A DNA stretch of 64,000 bases, taken from assembly GCF_003469185.1 (NCBI RefSeq), contig NZ_QSIL01000009.1, positions 1 to 64,000 on the forward strand, read 5' to 3'. Below the pieces are notes generated by a model, which saw only the letters and a list, made by a program, of their open reading frames with translations, searched no databases and was not told where the DNA came from. Origin of the DNA: Collinsella sp. AM34-10 (lineage in GTDB: Bacteria; Actinomycetota; Coriobacteriia; Coriobacteriales; Coriobacteriaceae). Every line of letters begins with the position of its first letter. Position 1 is the first letter of the stretch. The translations under genes were made by a program, and so were the position numbers. Shown piece after piece: positions 24,573 through 33,384 of the stretch.

Positions 24573-26324
24573 ATGGAAACGATCATCAACGTCGACGATG
24601 TCTCGTTCTCCTATGGCACGCAAACCGAGCAGGCGCTCAGCCACGTTTCGCTTAGCGTGAACAAGGGAGATTTCATCGGCATCATCGGGCCCTCGGGTGC
24701 CGGTAAGTCCACACTTGCCGCCTGCCTGTCGGGCGCCGTGCCTCACCACTACACCGGCGCCTTTTATGGCTCCGTGTTAGTTGACGGCCACGACACCTGC
24801 GAGGTCTCGCTCACCGACATATCGCAGATCGTCGGCAGCGTGTTGCAGGACATCGATACCCAGATGGTCGCTTCGGTCGTTGAGGACGAAATGCTCTTTG
24901 GTCTCGAGAACTTTGGCGTTCCGCATGACCAGATCGAGCAGCGCTTGTGCGAGACGCTTAAGACCGTCGGCATTAGCGACCTGCGCGACCGCGAGATCGC
25001 CACCCTCTCGGGCGGCCAAAAGCAAAAGGTAGCTATCGCCGCCATCCTCGCCATGCGTCCGCGCGTCTTAGTGCTCGATGAGCCAACCGCAGCACTCGAC
25101 CCCGCCAGTTCCACCTTGGTCTTCGAGACGCTGCGCGAGGCAAACCGCGCGCTCGGCATCACCATCGTCGTCGTTGAGCAAAAGGTCGCTTTACTTTCGG
25201 AGTACTGCAACCGTGTGTTGGTGCTCGATCACGGCCAGATCGCGCTGCAAGGTGAGCCGCACGAGGTCTTCGCACGCACCGACAAGCTTCGCGCCATCGG
25301 TGTCGATTGCCCACGTGTCACGCGCATCTTTAACAGCCTCGAGGCCGATGGCCTGGTAAGCGGCACGCCCTGTCTGGATGTCGACGAGGCGGAACGCCTG
25401 ATCGCAGGCATCGTCGACCCCGACCGTGCGACAAGCGATACCCAGGCGCCCGCAGGCTCCCCGCACGCGCCGTCGCTGCGCCCGCATGCGAAAGACGCCG
25501 AGCCGGTGCTCACCTTTGACCATGTCGAGTTTTCCTACCCCCATGGAGGCGCCGCCGTCCACGACCTCAACTTGACGCTCTACCCCGGCGAGCTCGTGGG
25601 CATTGTCGGCCAAAACGGAGCCGGCAAAACCACGCTCACTAAACTGCTCACGGGCCTACTCAAGCCCGCATCGGGCAGCGTGCGCGTTACGGGCTTGGAC
25701 ACGGCATCGGTTCCCACGAGCCGCATCGCACGCGAGGTGGCAACGCTTTTCCAGAACCCCGACCGCCAAATCTGCAAAGACACCGTGCTCGACGAGGTCG
25801 CCTTTGGTCTAGAGCTTGCCGGCATCGACCGCGCCGAAGCCCTGCGTCGCGCCCAGCTGGTCATCGACCGCTTTGGCCTGCCCGCCGACGAGGCACCGTT
25901 CTCGCTGTCACGCGGCCAGCGCCAGATGGTGGCGCTGGCATCCGTTGTAGTGGTCGAGCCCAAGATCGTGGTGCTCGACGAACCCACGAGCGGCCTGGAC
26001 TACCGCGAGTGCATGACCGTGATGGAAACGGTGCGCACCATGGCCGAGCGCGGTTGCGCCATTATCATGGTCTGTCACGACATGGAAGTCGTTTCCGACT
26101 TTGCCGAGCGCATCGTGGTGATGGCCAACGGTCGCATCCTCGACCGCGGCCGCACGCACGAGCTGTTCTCGAACATCGAGCTCATGCAGCGTGCCTACGT
26201 TGAGCCGCCCCAGGTCATCGAACTCTCGCGCCGTCTGGCATCCATCGTCTCGCCCGCCTTTACACAGGTGAGTGAGGTCACTGATATCGTTCGCATTACC
26301 GAGGAGATGGTCCGCCGTGGTTAA
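24573..26324 (+). CDS. ecfA: ECF transporter ATPase, two ABC domains in one chain
   Basis: Energises ECF import. The 583-residue protein joins two full ABC ATPases. The first has Walker A GPSGAGKSTL (about residue 35), signature LSGGQKQK and Walker B VLVLDEPTAALD. The second has Walker A GQNGAGKTTL (about residue 347), signature LSRGQRQM and Walker B IVVLDEPTSGLD. An Ala/Pro/His-rich linker connects them at about residues 285-310. In many Firmicutes these are two genes, ecfA1 and ecfA2. The start ATG 24573 follows AAAGG. It overlaps the T component gene by eight bases. Confidence 0.93.
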   Translation: METIINVDDVSFSYGTQTEQALSHVSLSVNKGDFIGIIGPSGAGKSTLAACLSGAVPHHYTGAFYGSVLVDGHDTCEVSLTDISQIVGSVLQDIDTQMVASVVEDEMLFGLENFGVPHDQIEQRLCETLKTVGISDLRDREIATLSGGQKQKVAIAAILAMRPRVLVLDEPTAALDPASSTLVFETLREANRALGITIVVVEQKVALLSEYCNRVLVLDHGQIALQGEPHEVFARTDKLRAIGVDCPRVTRIFNSLEADGLVSGTPCLDVDEAERLIAGIVDPDRATSDTQAPAGSPHAPSLRPHAKDAEPVLTFDHVEFSYPHGGAAVHDLNLTLYPGELVGIVGQNGAGKTTLTKLLTGLLKPASGSVRVTGLDTASVPTSRIAREVATLFQNPDRQICKDTVLDEVAFGLELAGIDRAEALRRAQLVIDRFGLPADEAPFSLSRGQRQMVALASVVVVEPKIVVLDEPTSGLDYRECMTVMETVRTMAERGCAIIMVCHDMEVVSDFAERIVVMANGRILDRGRTHELFSNIELMQRAYVEPPQVIELSRRLASIVSPAFTQVSEVTDIVRITEEMVRRG

Positions 26325-27063
26325 CGTCATCGACTACATGCCGGGCAACACGTTGCTACACCGCCTGAACCCCGTCATCAAACTGGGCCTCGCCGCCGCC
26401 ATCATCATCGGTATCTTCTTGTCCGACACCTATGTGGCGCTGCTGGGCTTTCTGGCGCTCACGCTCGCGCTGGGAGCCTACGCCGGCGTCGTCGACCGCC
26501 TGCTCGCGCTGCTCAAGCTGCTGATTCCACTCGCGCTCATCATGCTGGTGCTGCAGCTGGCTTTTATGCGCGATGGCAACATCGTGTGGGGCTTCGTTAC
26601 CGACACGGGTCTCATCACCGGCTCCAAGGCTTGCCTGCGCCTGCTGGGCGTGGCGCTTCCGCTCATCCTGATGCTCATGGTGACCAAGCTCAGCGACCTT
26701 GCCAACGCCTGCGTCGAAGTGCTGCACGTTCCGTATCGTTATGCCTTCACCTTTACCACGGCGCTGCGCTTTGTGCCAGTGTTTGGTCAGGAGATGAACG
26801 CCATCATGGAGGCGCAGACCGCACGCGGCATCGAGTATGACACCAAGAACCCCATCAAGAAGCTTCAGCTCATGCTGCCGTTGTGCGTGCCGCTACTGAT
26901 CTCGAGCGTGGGTAAAACCGATGCCACGGCCTTGGCGGCCGAGCAGCGCGGCTTCTACCTGCGCACGCGCGCGAGCTCGTACAAGCGCTACCCCATCAAG
27001 GGCCAGGACATTGCCATACTTATTGTTAGCATTGCCCTCATTGTCCTCGGCTTCCTGTTCTAG
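26317..27063 (+). CDS. ecfT: ECF transporter transmembrane T component
   Basis: Couples the ATPases to the S component. The 248-residue membrane protein begins VVNVIDYMPGNTLLHRLNPVIKL (the HRLxP motif is typical of EcfT) and has five or six hydrophobic helices. The coupling-helix motifs are AQTARGIEYD (an ARG motif) and AAEQRGFYLR (the second Ala-Arg-Gly-type motif, here QRG). The GTG at 26317 is chosen because it overlaps the ATPase stop and follows GAGGAG. A strong terminator follows. Confidence 0.92.
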   Translation: MVNVIDYMPGNTLLHRLNPVIKLGLAAAIIIGIFLSDTYVALLGFLALTLALGAYAGVVDRLLALLKLLIPLALIMLVLQLAFMRDGNIVWGFVTDTGLITGSKACLRLLGVALPLILMLMVTKLSDLANACVEVLHVPYRYAFTFTTALRFVPVFGQEMNAIMEAQTARGIEYDTKNPIKKLQLMLPLCVPLLISSVGKTDATALAAEQRGFYLRTRASSYKRYPIKGQDIAILIVSIALIVLGFLF

Positions 27064-27093
27064 CCCATCGCCATCGGCAACCGATAAATTCAA

Positions 27094-27136
27094 AAGGCCC
27101 CAGCTCACATCAAGCGAGCCGGGGCCTTACTGTTTT
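27094..27136 (+). terminator. Terminator of the ECF operon
   Basis: AAGGCCCC.GCTC pairs with GAGC.GGGGCCTT (27094-27128), followed by ACTGTTTTCC. Confidence 0.85.
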
Positions 27137-27151
27137 CCCAGATAAAACCTA

Positions 27152-27176
27152 CCAAAATAAACCTGTCCCTTTTTGG
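27152..27176 (-). repeat. GGGACAGGTT hairpin unit
   Basis: Read on the minus strand: CCAAAA, then AGGGACAGGTTTAT, then TTTGG, a small stem around a GGGACAGGTT core. The same core occurs in hairpins at 47485-47519 and 48700-48730. Confidence 0.55.
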
Positions 27177-27187
27177 CAGGCCGAGGG

Positions 27188-27934
27188 CTACAGGCGGTAG
27201 GGGGCGCCGCTGCGGATGATGGATTCGCGCACCAGGACGTCCATGGCGTCAAGGGTAATCTCGGGCATCTCTCGGTACTTTTTCAGCACCGAGAGCTCGG
27301 TGCAGGCCAGAATGACGCGGTCGCAGCCACTGCGGGCGAACTCCCACATCACGCGGTCAAACTTGTCCATATCGGGCTCGCGTCCGGCCTTCACGTCATC
27401 ATAAATCAGCGACATCACGTCGGCCTGGCGCTTCTCGCTGGGATAGACGACCTCGACGCCCGCGGCCTCGCACTCGCGCCCGTAGACGCCGGCACCCACG
27501 GTGCCGTCGGTGCCCATGATGCCAATCTTGCGCACCGGCTCGGACGGCATGCTCAGGTTGGGATCGAACTCGCACTCCCCCATCACCGCGCCCGCCAGGG
27601 CATAGCGCACCGACTCACGCGGCATGTGGATAATCGGCACCTTGGTAAACGACTGAATCTGGTCGTAGAAGTAGTGCGATGTGTTGCAGGGAATGGCGAT
27701 ATGAGCACAGCCCAGCCCCTCGAGCGCCCGCGCACATTCCTTCATGGTCGCCAGCAGCTCGGCATGCTCGCCGGTCTTGATGGCCAGCGTACGGTCGGGC
27801 ATGGTCGACTTGGAAAGTACCACCATGTCGATATGCTCCTGATCACAGGTAGCAGCCGTATGACGCACGACCTGGTCGTAGTAATACGACGTGGCCTCAG
27901 CGCCCATGCCGCCGATAACTCCCAGCTTTTCCAT
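27188..27934 (-). CDS. Aspartate/glutamate racemase family protein
   Basis: A PLP-independent two-cysteine racemase of 248 residues. It starts MEKLGVIGGMGAEATSYYYD. The two catalytic cysteines are in AIPCNTSHYF (Cys83) and ILACTELS (Cys211), in the paired-domain layout of Asp/Glu racemases. The ATG at 27934 is chosen because AAGGAGG precedes it; the frame stays open to 28018 without a better site. It lies 84 bases after an ATP-grasp ligase in the same direction. In D-Asp cross-bridge systems a racemase supplies D-aspartate to such a ligase, so this gene probably makes D-Asp for the cell wall. Confidence 0.85.
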   Translation of the reverse strand: MEKLGVIGGMGAEATSYYYDQVVRHTAATCDQEHIDMVVLSKSTMPDRTLAIKTGEHAELLATMKECARALEGLGCAHIAIPCNTSHYFYDQIQSFTKVPIIHMPRESVRYALAGAVMGECEFDPNLSMPSEPVRKIGIMGTDGTVGAGVYGRECEAAGVEVVYPSEKRQADVMSLIYDDVKAGREPDMDKFDRVMWEFARSGCDRVILACTELSVLKKYREMPEITLDAMDVLVRESIIRSGAPYRL

Positions 27935-28018
27935 CGCCGCCTCCTTGGTGACGCCCATGCAATTGCTCGTATCATGCCCGCGCCCGTCCGATGCAAACCG
28001 GGCGGGCGCCGCGCTCAT

Positions 28019-29275
28019 CTACTTGTAATACGTCTTGAACAGCTTAAAGTGACGCAGCTTGGTGTGCCACATGCGCAACCAGCGGTTAAAGACAAAATCG
28101 CCCTTCATAAACGAAGGATCGGCAGCCTTGCCCTCCTTGGCCAGACGATGCGCCTTCGCACGCAGCTCGGGGTCCTTGACATACTTGTCAACGACGCCCA
28201 TGGGGACGACCATCCACAGCGCCTCGTCCTGCGCCGTCACAAATTCCGGCTCAAACGGACGGTTATAGACGTACTCATCCACCACGTATTTAGCAACGTT
28301 AAAGCCGCTGTTGGTGACGTAGTAGTTACTGCGGCCCTGACGCGTGTTGAAGTCGAAGAACTTAAACGAACCATCGCGTTGGTCGTACTTGACGTCGAAG
28401 TTGGAGAAGCCCGTGAACTTAAGGTCCTCAAGCAGCTTGCGCACGCCACCCATGAGCTCGTCGTTGGGCTCGGTGATGATGCAGGCGTGGTTGCCGACAC
28501 CATGGGGCTGATGCTCCTCGAGCAGCACGTGACCCAGGCACATCATGCGAACCTTGCCGTTGCGGTCGGAATAACTGGTAAGCACGCGCATGTACTCGTC
28601 GTTGCCGGGCACGCGGTCCTGCAAGATGAGGTCATCGGTGTAGCCACTGGCGTACACATCGCGAATGACCTGCTCCAGCTCGGCGCGATCGGCAATCTCG
28701 TAGGCCTTCTTCTGGCCCTCGAACTCGTGCTCCCACCACATGATGCCGTCAGAAGGCTTCAGAATCATCGGGAAGGGAAAGTCGATCTGGTCGAGCACCT
28801 CGGCGGAAGCCTCGCCCTGGGCGTTGAGCATCGCCATGGTAAAGGTAAACGTGTGCGGATAGGGTACACCGTGCTTCTCGCACAGCTCGTAGAAGATCTC
28901 CTTCTTCTGGCACTGCTCGAGCATACTGTAGGGCGCATAGGGCGCGATGACGTTGGAGGCAAGCTGGCCGGCATCCTGAGCCTGTGCGGCAAGCGCGACG
29001 TAGTTATCGCCGCAGCCCATGAGGATAATCTTCTTATCGGGATTGGCCTGTGCAATGCCGTTGACGGTCTCGATCATGACCGGCATAGTGTCGATATCCA
29101 CATTGGGCGTATAGTCGATAATCTGGCTGCGGTATGCAGGACCCGTCTGATACTTGCCAAAGACCAGGCTCTTGACCTGATACTCCTCGTAGAAGGCGCG
29201 CGCCACCGAATAGGCGTTGATATCGCCGCCGAGCAGCACGGGTATAAACTCGCGCTCTGTAAACTGCAATGCCAT
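28019..29275 (-). CDS. ATP-grasp ligase, D-aspartate ligase-like
   Basis: A 418-residue carboxylate-amine ligase with an N-terminal preATP-grasp domain (VLLGGDINAYSVARAF) and an ATP-grasp core: FPMILKPSDG with the ATP-binding Lys, VPGNDEYMRV, and the Mg-binding FFDFNTRQGRSNYYV. Aslfm-type enzymes add D-Asp to the peptidoglycan side chain, and their genes sit beside an aspartate racemase, as here. The start ATG 29275 follows TAGGAAG. Other amino-acid ligases share this fold, so the substrate is inferred from context. Confidence 0.7.
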   Translation of the reverse strand: MALQFTEREFIPVLLGGDINAYSVARAFYEEYQVKSLVFGKYQTGPAYRSQIIDYTPNVDIDTMPVMIETVNGIAQANPDKKIILMGCGDNYVALAAQAQDAGQLASNVIAPYAPYSMLEQCQKKEIFYELCEKHGVPYPHTFTFTMAMLNAQGEASAEVLDQIDFPFPMILKPSDGIMWWEHEFEGQKKAYEIADRAELEQVIRDVYASGYTDDLILQDRVPGNDEYMRVLTSYSDRNGKVRMMCLGHVLLEEHQPHGVGNHACIITEPNDELMGGVRKLLEDLKFTGFSNFDVKYDQRDGSFKFFDFNTRQGRSNYYVTNSGFNVAKYVVDEYVYNRPFEPEFVTAQDEALWMVVPMGVVDKYVKDPELRAKAHRLAKEGKAADPSFMKGDFVFNRWLRMWHTKLRHFKLFKTYYK

Positions 29276-29589
29276 GGAAACTTCCTATCATCAACTGCCC
29301 GTACGATGGGCGGTCTTTATGCAACTGGTTTATTCTAGCGTGCCAAACTGCCGCTTCCCAAAGTTCCACCATATCTATGGCAAGCAGGCGCTTATGATCG
29401 AGCCCGCAGGGTTCCGTAACGTTAAAGTTGAACTCTATGGTTTCTTAACAATTCACTATAACTGCAGGTCAAGGCCAAAACCTCAAGTTCAACTTGACCC
29501 TTTAGAACCTTTAAGGTTCAAGTTGAGGTCGAAAGCAGTAGTAGAATACCTTTCGAACTATAACCTACGATTGATTGCAGAGGGACTGG
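29276..29589. promoter_or_regulatory. Divergent promoter region with TTCAAGTTGA-type sites
   Basis: A 314-base gap between the ligase (minus) and the secreted coiled-coil protein (plus). It holds a perfect palindrome TCAAGTTCAACTTGA (29483-29497), a related TTCAAGTTGA (29517-29526), a further GTTGAACT (about 29427-29434), and AACCTTTAAGGTT (about 29505-29517). Repeated, spaced copies of the same half-site suggest a regulator binding cooperatively. Confidence 0.5.
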
Positions 29590-30723
29590 ATGCAGCATTC
29601 GAACCATCGCACCGCAGCGCTCATCGCGTCGAAGCCGGCTCGCATCATCACGAGCGCCGCGCTTGCCGTTACACTGACGGCCGCGCCGATGCTCTCCCCC
29701 GTCGCAGCCTATGCCGCCTCGCAGGCAACGCAGGATCAGCTTTCCGCTGCCCAGCAGAAAATCGAAACCGCCACGAGTGCCTACAACGAAGCCCGCACCA
29801 AGCTCGAGGATCTGCAGAAGCAAATCGACACTAACGAGGCAAGCATCGAGAAGATCGAAGCCGAACTTCCCGATCAACAGGCCAAGGCGAGCTCCGCCAT
29901 GCGCGATCTGTATAAGTACCAGAAGGGCACCAACCCCATCGTGAGCTTCCTGGTCAACGCGCAGAGCCTGGGCGAGTTCATCACCACCTGCAAGTACACC
30001 AACCAGATCACGAGCTCGAGCGTCGACGAGATCGAAGAGCTCAACAAGATGCAGACCGAGCTCGAGCAGAACAAGACCGAGCTCGAGCAGGCCAAGTCCC
30101 AACTCGAGACCGAGCAGAAAACCGCCGAGGACGCACTGGCACAGGCCCAGCAGCTTCGCAGCGAAGCCCAGGCAAAGGCCGAGCAGGAGAATGCCGCAGA
30201 GCTGGCCAAGCTCGAGGCCGACAAGGCCGCTGCCGCCGAGAAGCTCTCGGGCGAGGGCGTGAGCGGCAACAACTCCAACAGCCAGGCCAATAACGCCAAC
30301 ACCACTATCGACACCACGGTGAACAACTCCAATACCGGCAACTCCGATTACGACTCGTTTATCAACGAGTGGACGAGTCGCATCGACAACTACCTCGCCG
30401 GCTCCCCCATGGCAGGCCAGGGTTACAACTTTGCCGTGGCAGCCTGGAACACCGGTGTTGACCCTCGCTGGTCTCCCGCCATCGCCTGCATCGAGAGCAG
30501 CAAGGGCCTCTATTGTGCCGGCTCCTATAACGCCTGGGGCTGGAGCGCCCGCGGCGGCGGCTGGCGGAGCTTTGGTAGCTGGAGCGAGGGCGTCTCTGCC
30601 CACGTTGCCTACCTGGGCGCCAACTATGGCTCCACGCTTACCCCGGCAGCCGCCAAAAAGTACTGCCCGCCCACGTGGCAGGACTGGTACAACAAGGTTG
30701 CAACCCAGATGAACCGCATCTAA
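29590..30723 (+). CDS. Secreted coiled-coil cell-wall protein with lysozyme-like C-terminal domain
   Basis: 377 residues: a long signal peptide (cleavage near AYA at residue 42), a coiled coil from about 46 to 215 with LEDLQKQIDTNEASIEKIEA and repeated ELEQ/AQ heptads (the CwlO/PcsB-like style), an Asn/Ser/Thr linker, and a C-terminal domain of about 120 residues. That domain contains AIACIESSKGLYCAGSYNAW and WRSFGSWSEGVSAHVAYLG, with a candidate catalytic Glu in CIESS. This suggests peptidoglycan cleavage during growth or division. ATG 29590 follows AGAGGG. The precise hydrolase family is uncertain. Confidence 0.75.
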   Translation: MQHSNHRTAALIASKPARIITSAALAVTLTAAPMLSPVAAYAASQATQDQLSAAQQKIETATSAYNEARTKLEDLQKQIDTNEASIEKIEAELPDQQAKASSAMRDLYKYQKGTNPIVSFLVNAQSLGEFITTCKYTNQITSSSVDEIEELNKMQTELEQNKTELEQAKSQLETEQKTAEDALAQAQQLRSEAQAKAEQENAAELAKLEADKAAAAEKLSGEGVSGNNSNSQANNANTTIDTTVNNSNTGNSDYDSFINEWTSRIDNYLAGSPMAGQGYNFAVAAWNTGVDPRWSPAIACIESSKGLYCAGSYNAWGWSARGGGWRSFGSWSEGVSAHVAYLGANYGSTLTPAAAKKYCPPTWQDWYNKVATQMNRI

Positions 30724-30733
30724 GATCAACGTC

Positions 30734-30764
30734 AAAGGGCCCCAATTGGGGCCCTTTTTCTTTT
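30734..30764. terminator. Bidirectional terminator
   Basis: AAAGGGCCCC-AATT-GGGGCCCTTT (30734-30757) is a perfect palindrome followed by TTCTTTT. It separates convergent genes. Confidence 0.9.
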
Positions 30765-32163
30765 ACGCGACGGAGGTATCGACGACGCCAGTCGCGTTTG
30801 CAATGGCAACGATGATAATCATTACCAACAAGAGCACACCCATAGCCTTGAGCCAGAGCTTTGCAAGCTTTTTACCGCGGTATCTATCGAGTAGCTCAAA
30901 CCGCCGGCGAAGGCGGCGTTTGTCGAGCATCACAAAATGGATGAGCACTACGAGACCGTCGACGAAGATAAAATACTCAATCGCGAGAAACCACATCGGG
31001 TAGTTTTGGTTGGCGCCCGTAGGATGAAAAACGGCAAAATGGCTTCCGGCAAAGAAAACAAGTAGCGAAAGATAGACGAATGCGTTCCAAATGCGCCCAA
31101 CGGTGTCGGGAATGCGGGAGAGTAAATTCGGGCGCTCAGGCACCAACGGCAATCCGCCCTGAGACTGATCCGTGGGGAGCACGGGCGCAGGGCACACGGC
31201 TCGCCGCTCCGGAGGCTCTTGGAAGGAAGCAGCATTCGGCGCGGACGACGGCGTCGGTGCGGACAACGCATAGGATGCACGCGCAGCGTGCCCTAGCGCC
31301 TTCGCGCTTGCAAAGCGCTTGTCCGGATCGAGCGCCATCGCCATGCAAATAACATCGGCAAGCGAGGCGGGGATATCATATGCCTCGCATTGCTCGCGCA
31401 TGTTCCGACCCGGCTTGGGGTCGGCCCCCGTCAGACAAAAGAACAGCAGGGCACCGAGCGCATAGACATCGCTGCGCACGCTCGTCTGGCCAAAACCATA
31501 CTGCTCGGGCGGCGCATAGGGACGCGTGCCAAACTTAACGGTATCGGCATCGGCTCCCTCGCGCCACACGCGAGCGATTCCCAAGTCGATAATCACCAGC
31601 GATGAAAATGTCATGCCTGTATCGGGCGTATAGTTTGCGCCCGATACGATGATATTCGAGGGCTTTAGGTCGCGATGGATCACCGGCGCAGCCATCTCCC
31701 CCGCCGACGCAAAGCCGGCATGGAGCTCCGCAACTGCATCACAAAGGGCGCCAAACAGCTCACAGGCATAATCGGGCGTCGCACCCAAACGCCCCACCAG
31801 GGCCCCGAGCGTTTCGCCTTCGATGTATTCCATGACCACGCAAAGCTCGTCGCCCACGCGGCGGCAATCGACAATCCGAGGCAAGTGCTCGTAACGTCGC
31901 CCAGCATGCTGGGCCGCAAACAGGCGTTCATACGCCCCGCCAATCTGGGCCGACGCGTCGATGCGCTTGCGAACAAAGGGGCCAAGAGATCCTCCGCCGG
32001 AGCCCTCAAAGTACACGAGCTCGGTCGTCTCGACGTCGGAGTGCTTGAGCACACGGTCTACGCGATAGCTGTCATCACGCTCAAGTGACGCCAGGTGTCC
32101 GGCGAGCGCAGCGGTCAGCTCATCATCGGAATATGTTGGGCTCTGAGTATCCATAGCGTCCAT
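30763..32163 (-). CDS. Membrane-anchored serine/threonine protein kinase
   Basis: A 466-residue Hanks-type kinase: Lys66 in VRKRID, catalytic loop VIHRDLKPSN (Asp165), metal-binding IIDLGIAR (DLG in place of DFG), and activation-segment end GTRPYAPPEQYG. After about residue 300 comes a low-complexity linker, then two hydrophobic helices (FVYLSLLVFFAGSHFAVF and LWLKAMGVLLLVMIIIVA) near the C-terminus. There are no extracellular PASTA repeats. An HTH protein gene lies 86 bases upstream in the same direction and is a possible partner or substrate. The start is uncertain: ATG 32163 or 32154. Confidence 0.88.
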   Translation of the reverse strand: MDAMDTQSPTYSDDELTAALAGHLASLERDDSYRVDRVLKHSDVETTELVYFEGSGGGSLGPFVRKRIDASAQIGGAYERLFAAQHAGRRYEHLPRIVDCRRVGDELCVVMEYIEGETLGALVGRLGATPDYACELFGALCDAVAELHAGFASAGEMAAPVIHRDLKPSNIIVSGANYTPDTGMTFSSLVIIDLGIARVWREGADADTVKFGTRPYAPPEQYGFGQTSVRSDVYALGALLFFCLTGADPKPGRNMREQCEAYDIPASLADVICMAMALDPDKRFASAKALGHAARASYALSAPTPSSAPNAASFQEPPERRAVCPAPVLPTDQSQGGLPLVPERPNLLSRIPDTVGRIWNAFVYLSLLVFFAGSHFAVFHPTGANQNYPMWFLAIEYFIFVDGLVVLIHFVMLDKRRLRRRFELLDRYRGKKLAKLWLKAMGVLLLVMIIIVAIANATGVVDTSVA

Positions 32164-32249
32164 AATAACGCAGGGCGCGGACGCCCCATGACGCCCGTGC
32201 CCTGCACGTTCTAAATATCGTGAACGGCGCTTCCGCCGGCAGCCAACCG

Positions 32250-32672
32250 TTAGCTCACCGTCTCCTCACCAAAGCGATACAGCTCCTCGTTCACCTTTTG
32301 CAGGCTGCAGCCACGATCGATACAGAAAATGATGATGGCGTCACGGCGGTCCTTGCAGTTGAGGACATTGACGCCCGCCGCCGTCAAGGCGCGGTTGGTC
32401 TCCTTGAGCGTCAGCGCCATGGCAAAGGCAATCTGCAGCACCTTATTGCGGCTCGGATGCCGCGCACCGGTAAAGATCTGATAGCCAAACGTCTCGTTGA
32501 GGTCGGCCATACGCACCACGCGCGAACGCTCCAGCCCCTTTTCTTCCAAAAGCTGTTTCAGATACCCCGAAAGCGACGGGGCGGTAAAGTCGTGCTCTTT
32601 GATATAGCCCTCGATACTCGGAGCATCGAGCAGCTCGTTGAGCAACTCTTCGGTTAGCTTCTTATCGGGCAT
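32250..32672 (-). CDS. Helix-turn-helix protein upstream of the kinase
   Basis: A 140-residue protein with an XRE-like core: LSGYLKQLLEEKGLERSRVV, ADLNETFGYQIFTGARHPSR, then KVLQIAFAMALTLKETNRAL. A C-terminal segment with CKDRRDAIIIFCIDRG follows. Similar proteins are often found next to Ser/Thr kinases in gut bacteria, to my knowledge. It could be a transcription factor or a phospho-controlled adaptor. ATG 32672 follows GGTGAGG. Confidence 0.7.
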   Translation of the reverse strand: MPDKKLTEELLNELLDAPSIEGYIKEHDFTAPSLSGYLKQLLEEKGLERSRVVRMADLNETFGYQIFTGARHPSRNKVLQIAFAMALTLKETNRALTAAGVNVLNCKDRRDAIIIFCIDRGCSLQKVNEELYRFGEETVS

Positions 32673-32715
32673 ATGGCCTCACCCCCCAGCTCGCATAGTA
32701 ACCATGTTTTTAATT

Positions 32716-33162
32716 CTAGTTAAAACCGCTCACGTCAGAACGTTCCCAGCTGGCAACCTGGTCGGGAGATACCGTGCTCATCGCTTCGAACTTCCAGGTG
32801 CCGCCCGCTTTGAGATGGTTGGTGTTCGCAAGAGCCGTTCCCACCTGATTGCCGTCTACGTCATACAGAACATACTCAATCTGAATGTAGCTTTGCTCTT
32901 TATCCGTATTATTGGTCAACGTGCCCGTGATCTTATACGCGAACTGATTAGACGTATCCCCGGCCTCATCCGAAACCGTATAGGGTTCTTGTGCCTCTTT
33001 TTTCTCCTCGACTTGCTGGGTCTGTTCGGCAGGCTTTGCTGCATCACCCGTAGACGAATCAGACGAGTTACCGCCCATAGAACCCACGACGCCGGCAACA
33101 ACGAGCACCACGATGACGCCCAAAACGATCTTGCCGATCGGCTTCTTTCCCTCTTTTGCCAT
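32716..33162 (-). CDS. Membrane-anchored FxLYD-domain protein
   Basis: 148 residues: a short basic N-terminus (KEGKKPIGK), one membrane helix (IVLGVIVVLVVAGVVGSM), a Ser/Asp/Glu-rich linker, and an exposed beta-sandwich with ITGTLTNNTDKEQSYIQIEY and VLYDVDGNQVGTA, the FxLYD-type pattern. ATG 33162 follows GTAGGAAGG. It lies upstream of the HTH and kinase genes in the same direction. The role is unknown; the fold usually mediates binding at the cell surface. Confidence 0.75.
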   Translation of the reverse strand: MAKEGKKPIGKIVLGVIVVLVVAGVVGSMGGNSSDSSTGDAAKPAEQTQQVEEKKEAQEPYTVSDEAGDTSNQFAYKITGTLTNNTDKEQSYIQIEYVLYDVDGNQVGTALANTNHLKAGGTWKFEAMSTVSPDQVASWERSDVSGFN

Positions 33163-33172
33163 TATGCATCCT

Positions 33173-33347
33173 TCCTACGATCCGGCTACCGTGCCGGCAC
33201 ACAGCACATCGTAGGAGGCAGCGAGCTCAAATTCATTAGCTGGGAGCTAATGTCGCAGCACAGCTTGCCACCTGGCACTCATTGAGTCTTTTTTCCTTCA
33301 CCGAACTCATGCCTTTGTTGTTGACTATTAAACATTTAGACGTAAAC
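33173..33347 (+). promoter_or_regulatory. Promoter and dyad cluster upstream of the OYE/AcnX operon
   Basis: TTGACT (33320-33325) and TAAACT (33342-33347) with a 16-base spacer are a plausible promoter for the downstream operon. Upstream are several dyads: TCCTACGAT (33173-33181) / ATCGTAGGA (33208-33216) enclosing CCGGC/GCCGG; CATTAGCT-GGG-AGCTAATG (33234-33252); and TGCCACCTGGCA (about 33268-33279). The CATTAGCT dyad is the best operator candidate. Confidence 0.5.
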
Positions 33348-33384
33348 TGCTTTGTTACCTTGTCAACATCTGAAAGGAACCTCA

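Noticed and set aside
27173..29338. 721-codon plus-strand frame spanning the racemase and ligase genes
   Set aside because: Antisense to two recognised genes with good ribosome sites; no domain seen.
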